A stretch of DNA of 5,182 bases from NCBI GenBank assembly GCA_016763335.1, contig JAESUD010000265.1, positions 1 to 5,182 on the forward strand, written 5' to 3'. Made by a program: the position numbers and the translations under genes. Under the pieces are notes generated by a model, which searched no databases, was not told the DNA's origin, and saw nothing but the letters and a program-made list of their open reading frames with translations. How positions within the stretch are numbered: the stretch's first letter is position 1; every line of letters starts with the position of its first letter. This DNA comes from Emcibacteraceae bacterium. GTDB lineage: Bacteria; Pseudomonadota; Alphaproteobacteria; Sphingomonadales; Emcibacteraceae. Below are positions 1-4,906 of this stretch, piece after piece.

Positions 1-184
1 CACGCGCCTCGACGGCTCTCAGGCTAGCTTCGGTTGATAATAGTGAGGGGTGTCCCTCCAATATTTGGGTAATAAATTCGTGTAATACGGGTCTTTTAGC
101 TGCCTCTTGTGCTTGTGTAGAAATTGGCAAATTGAATGCCAAAATTACAAGCACAAAAATACCCTGCATTTTTTTGCAGTTCAT
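1..184 (-). CDS. TolC/CzcC-type outer-membrane efflux protein, N-terminal part only
   Basis: This reading frame is cut by the left edge, leaving 61 codons. The start has a lysine pair and a hydrophobic core (residues 8-20), then STQA followed by QEAA, which reads as a Sec signal peptide cleaved near residue 25. The mature start contains EFITQILEGHPSLLSTEASL. A helix of the type 'FI..IL..HPSL...EA.L.A..AR' is the usual opening of TolC-family outer-membrane channels, which export substrates with an RND pump and a periplasmic adaptor. I chose the ATG at 184 because AGGA lies about 8 bases upstream; the in-frame ATG at 190 would leave only 2 bases. The histidine-rich gene just upstream suggests a metal-efflux channel such as CzcC, but substrate cannot be read from this fragment. 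The family call is fairly firm; the CzcC subtype is an inference. Confidence 0.72.
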   Translation of the reverse strand, partial: MNCKKMQGIFVLVILAFNLPISTQAQEAAKRPVLHEFITQILEGHPSLLSTEASLRAVEAR

Positions 185-221
185 TTTCATTTTCCTAATA
201 AATACAATAAAATTAAGCATC

Positions 222-251
222 AGTTGACTCATTGCATATGCAATTTCAACT
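222..251. promoter_or_regulatory. Palindromic hairpin or operator between the two efflux genes
   Basis: A perfect 14-base palindrome, ATTGCATATGCAAT (231-244), is nested inside an outer inverted repeat, AGTTGA (222-227) with TCAACT (246-251). The whole can fold into a two-part stem with a small asymmetric internal loop. It lies in the 98-base gap before the TolC-like gene. It could be an operator for a dimeric metal-responsive repressor, or an RNA hairpin that lowers read-through from the upstream gene, since a moderately T-rich run follows it on the minus strand. The symmetry is directly visible; the role is not. Confidence 0.45.
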
Positions 252-282
252 AATGATTATTCAAATTAAGGATGTTTATTTA

Positions 283-624
283 TTAGGCTTTGGGGGGAGA
301 TATGGGAGGACGGTGAACTATTGATATTAGTTCTTGTACATCGGTGTGAGTAAAATATGCTTCAGATGTTTTTATACCAAAAGCACTATCGCTGAATAAA
401 AACGTCATCGGTGGATGTGAATGTACACAATGTGAAACACCTGTCAATTGGTCTTGATGTTCAGTAAGTTCATCATGTTGCTCAGAAGTGGTATCATGTG
501 AAATGGAGGAACCTTCACTGTGTTCTGCAGCTTCCAAAAATATCTCAGCGCTCTCCGACATCGCACAAGTAACTTGTGCAAATAAAAAAGACACCATAAC
601 TAAATAAACCATTCTCGTATACAT
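283..624 (-). CDS. Small exported histidine-rich protein, CzcI-like metal-resistance accessory
   Basis: Predicted protein of 113 residues. Residues 1-21 (MYTRMVYLVMVSFLFAQVTC and A) form a signal peptide. The mature part is acidic and rich in histidine (near residues 35, 43, 50, 56, 65, 68, 70, 93 and 104) with one cysteine in SHCVHSH. The tail FTHTDVQELISIVHRPPI ends in PPKA. Small periplasmic proteins with His/Cys clusters and a C-terminal 'RPP' tail precede czcC-type genes in cobalt-zinc-cadmium efflux operons, and here a TolC-family gene follows on the same strand. A role in sensing or buffering metal in the periplasm is inferred from that comparison. The frame is open up to 675, but the upstream ATG has no ribosome site and would put a charged segment before the signal peptide. 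The ATG at 624 has AGG a few bases upstream; the ATG at 612 is also possible. Similarity to CzcI is by pattern only. Confidence 0.55.
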   Translation of the reverse strand: MYTRMVYLVMVSFLFAQVTCAMSESAEIFLEAAEHSEGSSISHDTTSEQHDELTEHQDQLTGVSHCVHSHPPMTFLFSDSAFGIKTSEAYFTHTDVQELISIVHRPPISPPKA

Positions 625-630
625 AAAGCC

Positions 631-659
631 TGTATAATAGAGCTTCCCAAGTAAATCAA
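631..659 (-). promoter_or_regulatory. Candidate sigma-70 promoter of the CzcI-like gene
   Basis: Read on the minus strand, TTGATT (659-654) and TATACA (636-631) are separated by exactly 17 bases. The -10 box ends only 6 bases before the ATG at 624, so the transcript would begin at or next to that codon. That implies either a leaderless message or use of the ATG at 612, which has GAGA just upstream. No metal-regulator-type 19-20 base spacer is seen. Confidence 0.4.
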
Positions 660-683
660 GATTTATTGGAATCATTCAAATTG

Positions 684-698
684 CCAATGTTTCATTGG
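684..698. repeat. Inverted repeat upstream of the CzcI-like promoter
   Basis: CCAATG-TTT-CATTGG is a perfect six-base stem with a three-base loop, about 25 bases upstream of the candidate -35 box. It could be an operator for a regulator of the efflux genes. There is no adjacent T-run to make it a good terminator in either direction. Confidence 0.35.
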
Positions 699-759
699 GC
701 CCAGATCGTGTGAAAATGCGAAATTTTATTATTAACAATATCTCTTATATATTAACTAA

Positions 760-963
760 GTTACTGGTGTCCCCTCGAGGCCTTGGGCCTCCAGCTTCCG
801 CTTTCGCAGAAGCGTTCACGAAACCAACCCTGCAATCCTCGCAGATATTGCCGTGTTCTGGGTACTTCTAAGCTATGCCTATATCTCGTCCTTCTACTTT
901 CTGGCGGGTTTGGCGAAACTACATCTGATTTATATTATTACGAACAACAAATACTACCAGTAA
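760..963. other. GC-richer patch with hairpins, possible remnant of unknown origin
   Basis: This stretch is visibly richer in G and C than the AT-rich DNA on both sides. It holds a perfect hairpin, GAGGCC-TTG-GGCCTC (777-791), and a second with CGCTT (799-803) and AAGCG (810-814). Two overlapping frames look coding-like but have no convincing start. On the plus strand, an open frame from 760 to 963 encodes a hydrophobic stretch including ADIAVFWVLLSYAYISSFYF. On the minus strand, a frame rich in G-starting codons spans roughly 935-740 and is broken by one stop near 875. It contains RQKVEGRDIGIA and GFVNASAKAEAGG. I recognise neither. A decayed gene end or a dispersed repeat is more likely than a working gene. 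Confidence 0.3.
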
Positions 964-1010
964 TACCCGGAATTATCCAGTTCAAACACGACATGCCCAA
1001 TGAGAGACTA

Positions 1011-1331
1011 ATGAACATGCTAAAATTCATACGAAGTTATTTATTAGCTATTGTAATCATAAATTTGATTTGAGAGGAACTAAACCTGCTGCTTTTTCAA
1101 ATTTGGTAAGAAGGATCATTAACGCAAATAATATTTGTCGACCTACATTGCATAGGCGGCGACATTTTAATTGCACTCACAAGCCTAATACTGGCGATAC
1201 TATTTGCCCGGGATAAGTCTTGGCCTCATAAAAGCTATATAATAGTTGCAGTGTGTGCAAGTGTCATAGGTATTACATACACATGACACAACAAATAGAT
1301 TGAACAATAGAGCGCAAAGTTTCCGTGTTTC
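1011..1331 (+). pseudogene. Decayed small multi-pass membrane protein gene
   Basis: A single frame, with no frameshift needed as far as 1283, reads as one protein interrupted by stops. It opens at ATG 1011 (or 1017) behind GAGAG, with MLKFIRSYLLAIVIINLI as a first membrane segment, then TGA at 1071, EELNLLLFQIW, TAA at 1107, EGSLTQIIFVDLHCIGGD, a second segment ILIALTSLILAILFA, ARDKSWPHK, and a third segment ending GITYT, where TGA at 1284 closes it. TAG codons follow at 1296 and 1308. Continuity of protein-like text across the first two stops supports a former gene with nonsense mutations. TGG to TGA and CAA to TAA single changes would explain them, but that is inference. The pattern 'HC..GD.LIA' and a 'YT' ending recall an uncharacterised membrane family I cannot name. 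The 3' limit is uncertain, because similarity to protein fades after about 1310. Confidence 0.5.
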
Positions 1332-1580
1332 CATCCAACGACGAGAGAAGAAATTTCAACGTTTAAATTACAAAAAGTTTTCCTAATTATTTTTTTCAAA
1401 TTACGGACCAATTTACAATCCATTCAATACTCAATGACATTTAATATCAAGACGACCGTTACGGAAATTGCGGTCAGTGACGATGTTCGGATAGAACCTC
1501 GCAACTAGTACCGTTTAACTTTCACCTCCATTAAAAATACTTAATCTTCGAAAATATTAATGTGATAATGCCTCTATAAC
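1332..1580. other. Non-coding stretch downstream of traA, no gene seen
   Basis: No frame here has a credible start, length and codon use on either strand. Short protein-like runs occur, for example NIKTTVTEIAVSDDVRIEP on the plus strand near 1440-1500, but they have no anchor. A perfect Shine-Dalgarno-like GGAGGTGA lies on the minus strand at 1529-1522 with no ATG at a usable distance. It may be the relic of a gene that once followed traA. No strong terminator with a T-run is visible after the traA stop. Confidence 0.4.
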
Positions 1581-4115
1581 TTAGCCTCGCCCCAACATCT
1601 TTATAGATTTAATCAAAAGCACTTCTGATGATTTAAAACTTTTCAATACACTTCTAACCGATATAATTCTTTGGCCGACCTGCCGAGTTATACCGCGTTT
1701 ATCGGCATCCATTTTTGCCAGAGTATTATTATTAATCTCAGCGGCCACCACATCGGCACGATAATCTGCGAGTGCAAAAGACCGCTTATCGACACGACGA
1801 TAGTTCTTCATATCTGCTAGCGCACTCTCAAAACTATCATTTAAGTCTTTCGCATTCAGCTCTGCGAGCTTTTCAAACTCTCTTCCAAGCTTAGGGTCAT
1901 CTGTCAATTTGTCCGCAAGCTCAAAAGCCAAACTACTAACCTTGCCATCATATCGCTTGAGGCTCTTGGCGAGTTTATCAATATCCTGATACTCACCGGC
2001 AACGAACATATGCGCATCAACCTTATGACGCGACAAAGCCACATAACTATTTGCCTGCCCCCAATGACTAGTATGATAAATATAAGTATGATCGACAGTA
2101 TGACCCTGACCTTTATAGATGGTGCCCGCATAACCAAGCCTGAAGTCGATAAAAACATCAGTGTTAATCGTTAAGGATTCATTGCCATTTTCTTGCTCAA
2201 AGGTAATCAAAGCTCCATCAATGTTTGATATCTTTCCGTTCTGACCATTGATCAACCCTGCTCGTTTTTCCGTGCCCGTCAAGACAATTTGATCACCGGT
2301 GCTAAAATCAAAACGGCCATGTTTTGTGTTAAACGTGTGATTATCCCGCGCGACGACACCTCGTGTCTGAAGATGCTCCCGCATGGCCATATTAAATTCT
2401 GATACGTCTTTATTGCGGTAAGCAAAGACAAAACGACTTACATTTCTATCAAGGTTAAAATCCGATTTCCATTTTTCAATCAGAGCTTTTTTGCTGGCCT
2501 CAGCATCATCATTTTTGACAATAAACCCTCTTTTCTCATAGGCGTTAATCGCCGCCTTGATATCGCCACTAGCAAGAGCCTCCGTCGCCTCTTTACTCCA
2601 CTCCTTCGATTGCCTTCTGACCGTGGAGATTTCAGAAGCATCCGCAAGCTTTGCGATATCACTAAATAAACCACCCCGTTCAATGGCAGAAAGCTGGCCA
2701 TCGTCACCGACTAACACGACACCAACTCGGTGTTTATAGGCAGCCTCTAAGAGGCTTTTCATGGTTCTACTATCAAGCATGGCCGCTTCATCGACAATCA
2801 GACGAGCTCCTTCTTTTAGTTTGATACGGTCATGTTGATCCTGAAATAAAAATGAATGAACGGTGAAGGCTTTCTCGAACCCATCTTCTCTAAGAGCGGA
2901 TGCTACCATGTTCGTCGGCCCAAGACCGATCACGTCTTTCCCACTGCGCACCAGTCCTTCTTTGATCGCTCTCAAGGCATAACTTTTCCCCGTCCCTGCT
3001 TTACCACGAATAACCGTTAAACGCTTACCTGAGAGACTAGCCTTCATTGCCGTTGTCTGCTCATCATTTAATCCATAATTTCTCGCCACACGATCCTGTG
3101 TAGCAACTGCAAGCGGCACATCTTTTTCGGCGAGCAGCACACTTGAGAGCGTCATCGCTTCCGCTTCTTCTGCCCTAACCATGCGGGTGGTAAACCTTTC
3201 ATCAAGCTCGCCATTCTTATCGATGGTGTAAAGCGTTTCAGGAGAATATAATACAGACCTAAATATCTCAGTCGCTGTCCTTTCATCAAACTTGTAGCGG
3301 TCAATATATCGGTTGAGTTCATCAACCGAAAAACTGGATTTCTGTAACGTCAATTGCTCTAGAATACGCTCCGGATTTGACATAAATTCAGTGGCAAGTT
3401 CTACGGCGTTTTGGTTACGATTTATCGCAAGCACATCGGCTTCCGTTCGCATGCGCTGAGGCCCAATATGTTCGGTCGGCACAAGACTGGTTTCATCAAC
3501 GCGGATATCAAGACCGTTCTGCATAAAATATTTATTTTGATAGTCCCGCCAAACCTCTCCCCACTTGTCGCCATCCATCACATAGCCCTTGGCAAAAAGG
3601 CCGTTTAAATTTCGCGCCTTTTCACCCATACCATATGGTTCTATTCGGCGGGTCGTAACTAGCACATGAGCATGATAATTGACGTTAGCGTCTTTCAAAA
3701 TATCATGCTCATTTTTTTCATTTTCATGAGGCCCGTGAATATCAATCTGCGCCCCGACACCATGCGCGACAAAATTATCCTGCACAAAAGTCCGTGTCAT
3801 TTCAAGGCGTATTTTATCGGTAATTTCAGGGTTATCCGGCAGAGCTAAAAGCAGCTCTTTCGCTTCCTGAGAATTTATGCGCTTCTCCGCAAACTGGGCC
3901 TTGTTCCATAAAACTTCGAAGTCCAGCATCTCCTCAGGAGCACCATCTGGCAAAAGTATTTCATGATGCTCAAGATCATGCCTATCAGAATGAGAATATT
4001 TCTCCCCCGTACGCTCAGACCGTGCGGTCGAACGTGCATTATAGGTCGCGCTCCTAACGGCGCAGTGACCCTTGGTGCGAGTAAGTATTCTCATACGTGC
4101 AAATTGAATAGCCAT
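1581..4115 (-). CDS. traA: Ti-type conjugative relaxase-helicase TraA (MOBQ)
   Basis: Protein of 844 residues that would nick one strand at oriT, stay bound to it and unwind the plasmid or element for transfer. The start MAIQFAR is the family's usual opening. It sets the candidate nucleophile in SATYNA at Tyr25, as in MobA of RSF1010. The metal-binding motif is NYHAH (His148, His150), with His127 or His130 in DIHGPH as the third ligand. The helicase part resembles RecD: Walker A GKAGTGKS (371-378), Walker B IVDEAA (Asp442, Glu443), GDDGQL (470-475), TIYKGQGHTVD (665-675) and VALSR (692-696). A charged helical tail fills 715-844. The frame is open to a TTG at 4142, but those extra nine residues do not look like family sequence. 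The ATG at 4115 lacks a clear ribosome site. The protein is shorter than Ti-plasmid TraA (about 1,100 residues, from memory), the shortfall lying at the C-terminus. All key motifs are present, so it is probably functional. Confidence 0.93.
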   Translation of the reverse strand: MAIQFARMRILTRTKGHCAVRSATYNARSTARSERTGEKYSHSDRHDLEHHEILLPDGAPEEMLDFEVLWNKAQFAEKRINSQEAKELLLALPDNPEITDKIRLEMTRTFVQDNFVAHGVGAQIDIHGPHENEKNEHDILKDANVNYHAHVLVTTRRIEPYGMGEKARNLNGLFAKGYVMDGDKWGEVWRDYQNKYFMQNGLDIRVDETSLVPTEHIGPQRMRTEADVLAINRNQNAVELATEFMSNPERILEQLTLQKSSFSVDELNRYIDRYKFDERTATEIFRSVLYSPETLYTIDKNGELDERFTTRMVRAEEAEAMTLSSVLLAEKDVPLAVATQDRVARNYGLNDEQTTAMKASLSGKRLTVIRGKAGTGKSYALRAIKEGLVRSGKDVIGLGPTNMVASALREDGFEKAFTVHSFLFQDQHDRIKLKEGARLIVDEAAMLDSRTMKSLLEAAYKHRVGVVLVGDDGQLSAIERGGLFSDIAKLADASEISTVRRQSKEWSKEATEALASGDIKAAINAYEKRGFIVKNDDAEASKKALIEKWKSDFNLDRNVSRFVFAYRNKDVSEFNMAMREHLQTRGVVARDNHTFNTKHGRFDFSTGDQIVLTGTEKRAGLINGQNGKISNIDGALITFEQENGNESLTINTDVFIDFRLGYAGTIYKGQGHTVDHTYIYHTSHWGQANSYVALSRHKVDAHMFVAGEYQDIDKLAKSLKRYDGKVSSLAFELADKLTDDPKLGREFEKLAELNAKDLNDSFESALADMKNYRRVDKRSFALADYRADVVAAEINNNTLAKMDADKRGITRQVGQRIISVRSVLKSFKSSEVLLIKSIKMLGRG

Positions 4116-4154
4116 GCAATACACGCTACAGCAAAAAAACAAATCTCACAAGCC

Positions 4155-4169
4155 ACAAACAAAGTTTGT
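4155..4169. repeat. Inverted repeat near the traA start
   Basis: ACAAAC-AAA-GTTTGT is a perfect six-base stem with a three-base loop, 40 bases upstream of the traA ATG. It lies where a traA promoter or leader would be, so it could be a protein-binding site for control of traA. I could not find a convincing -35/-10 pair for traA around it. Confidence 0.4.
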
Positions 4170-4214
4170 ATATTGCGTATAGGTACTTTCCTGCGGAGGC
4201 TTTTCCTTTGTCTC

Positions 4215-4225
4215 GGCCTTTGGCC
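4215..4225. repeat. GC hairpin 1 of the oriT-like region
   Basis: GGCC-TTT-GGCC makes a short GC stem centred at 4220. A weaker CCT...AGG pair is centred about 25 bases to its left (4190-4199). It belongs to a series of hairpins spaced about 26 to 33 bases apart. The segment 4215-4227 matches 12 of 13 bases of the hairpin at 779-791. Confidence 0.35.
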
Positions 4226-4242
4226 TCGACGCGGGACTGATT

Positions 4243-4258
4243 ATTGCCGTTCGGCAAT
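4243..4258. repeat. Hairpin 2 of the oriT-like region
   Basis: ATTGCCG-TT-CGGCAAT is a perfect seven-base inverted repeat, in practice a six-base stem with a four-base loop. It is the strongest short hairpin in the intergenic region. Single-stranded hairpins of this kind are typical relaxase recognition elements next to nick sites, but no nic consensus adjoins it. Confidence 0.5.
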
Positions 4259-4272
4259 CCTCTTGAAGATGT

Positions 4273-4285
4273 GTTGCTGGGCAAC
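4273..4285. repeat. Hairpin 3 of the oriT-like region
   Basis: GTTGC-TGG-GCAAC is a perfect five-base stem with a three-base loop. It is followed at 4290-4299 by TCTTTTTTAA, so on the plus strand it has some look of an intrinsic terminator (short stem then a T-run). It is equally one more member of the hairpin series. Confidence 0.4.
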
Positions 4286-4325
4286 TCGTCTCTTTTTTAA
4301 ATAGGAAGCAGATTGTGGCTCCAGA

Positions 4326-4389
4326 CTCTAGGTTGTAAAGGCAAAGATATTCCCGCGTTGGCGCGGCTCGCGACCTTGACAAACTAGAG
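4326..4389. repeat. Long-range inverted repeat overlapping the traD promoter
   Basis: CTCTAGGTTGT (4326-4336) and ACAAACTAGAG (4379-4389) are inverted copies matching at 10 of 11 positions, 42 bases apart. The right arm covers the last bases of the -35 box and part of the spacer of the candidate traD promoter. A protein bound to both arms could both organise the relaxosome and block transcription. Confidence 0.5.
4353..4366. repeat. GC-rich hairpin inside the long inverted repeat
   Basis: CCGCG-TTGG-CGCGG is a perfect five-base GC stem with a four-base loop. It sits in the GC-rich centre between the two arms of the 11-base inverted repeat and just upstream of the candidate traD promoter. Confidence 0.45.
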
Positions 4390-4405
4390 GGGTTTACACT
4401 ACTAT
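4376..4405 (+). promoter_or_regulatory. Candidate sigma-70 promoter for traD and downstream genes
   Basis: A perfect -35 box, TTGACA (4376-4381), is followed after 18 bases by TACTAT (4400-4405), a 4-of-6 match to the -10 box. Transcription would start near 4412 and give a leader of about 54 bases before traD. The right arm of an 11-base inverted repeat overlaps the -35 side, which suggests autoregulation by a DNA-binding relaxosome protein. Confidence 0.55.
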
Positions 4406-4465
4406 GAGTGTTATTCCATTTCAGAAAAACAATGTGTTTTTGATGGCTAATGGGGAAAAGTAAAT

Positions 4466-4906
4466 ATGGATGAACTTGATAAATTACAACAACGTGAATT
4501 AGCCCTCCAGAGAAAAGAACGCGCCCTGAAAGAAAAGTCGCGTAAAGCTGAAAATGCCCGCAAATATAAACTCGGCGGCATGATCGTCAAAGCAGGACTG
4601 GACACTTTAAACGATGAAGAAATCATCGGACTACTGTTCGAGCAAAAAGACGCGCTTGCAAAAAATAAGGACGTCAAACAAGAGTGGTATGAGCGTGGCA
4701 TTAAGGCTTTAAAGAAAGCAGAAAAAGTTGGTATGATCGTCAAGTTCCTGGATAAACCTGACGCTGAAATTACCAAAAAACTGAAAGCAGAAAAATTTAG
4801 ATGGAACAGAATTTCAAAGCAATGGGAAGGAACATTTCCACCTGAGAAACTGGCTTATATTCGGTCCATTGCAGGCATCAAGAATGTCACGGAAATTGAA
4901 CTATGA
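4466..4906 (+). CDS. traD: TraD-like relaxosome accessory protein (Ti type)
   Basis: Protein of 146 residues, basic overall. Residues 1-35 are a charged coiled coil with repeated Leu, Lys and Glu. Next comes KYKLGGMIVKAGLDTLNDEE (34-53), matching the '(K/R)x(I/L)xLGGLV.KAGL' core of Ti-type TraD/TraC proteins, small factors encoded opposite traA across oriT. They probably assist TraA at oriT; the exact role is less well defined than that of the relaxase. Residues 105-140 form an extra C-terminal module with FRWNRISKQWEGTF, absent from the roughly 70-residue Ti TraD as I recall it, though longer forms with a 'WN...WYG' tail seem to occur in rickettsial elements. GGGGA (4452-4456) is a good ribosome site nine bases before the ATG. 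The stop overlaps the next start (ATGA). Whether to name it TraD or TraC is less sure than the family. Confidence 0.72.
   Translation: MDELDKLQQRELALQRKERALKEKSRKAENARKYKLGGMIVKAGLDTLNDEEIIGLLFEQKDALAKNKDVKQEWYERGIKALKKAEKVGMIVKFLDKPDAEITKKLKAEKFRWNRISKQWEGTFPPEKLAYIRSIAGIKNVTEIEL

Larger units (their letters stand above)
4116..4465. other. Divergent traA/traD intergenic region, likely oriT
   Basis: About 350 bases separate the diverging traA and traD genes. In Ti plasmids oriT lies in exactly this position between traA and traCD. The region is dense in inverted repeats, listed separately, and shifts repeatedly between GC-rich hairpins and AT-rich spacers. I do not see the MOBQ nick-site consensus known from RSF1010 and Ti plasmids (TAAGTGCGCCCT or its complement), so the nick point cannot be placed. 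The oriT call rests on gene order and repeat structure, not on a recognised nic site. Confidence 0.55.

Noticed and set aside
766..800. 3' end of a tRNA on the minus strand (TGGTGTCCCCT) as an attachment site
   Set aside because: The T-loop sequence GTTCGAA is absent and no cloverleaf can be folded from the following bases.
783..1073. A 96-codon plus-strand frame as a gene
   Set aside because: Its first two thirds are low-quality text over the hairpin patch. Only the last part (from 1011) belongs with the membrane pseudogene, which continues past its stop.
1071..1310. Reading TGA as tryptophan to rescue the broken membrane protein (alternative genetic code)
   Set aside because: TAA and TAG also interrupt the frame, traD ends in TGA with a coupled downstream start, and traA encodes tryptophan with TGG (for example in VLWNK).
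1235..1423. A 62-codon minus-strand frame as a small gene
   Set aside because: It lies antisense to the end of the decayed membrane gene, has no good ribosome site and shows no recognisable motif.
4186..4200. TTTCCTGCGG as an RP4/VirD2-type nick site (ATCCTG)
   Set aside because: Match is only partial and TraA belongs to the MOBQ class, whose nick sequence is different; I could not support it.
3963..4304. Plus-strand frame overlapping the traA start
   Set aside because: Most of it is antisense to the conserved nicking domain of TraA and it has no protein-like features.
4146..4382. A 78-codon minus-strand frame across the oriT-like region
   Set aside because: It runs through the series of inverted repeats and the opposing traD promoter; its openness is explained by composition, not coding.
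4447..4776. Minus-strand frame opposite traD
   Set aside because: Serine- and phenylalanine-rich shadow of the lysine-rich TraD-like coding sequence.
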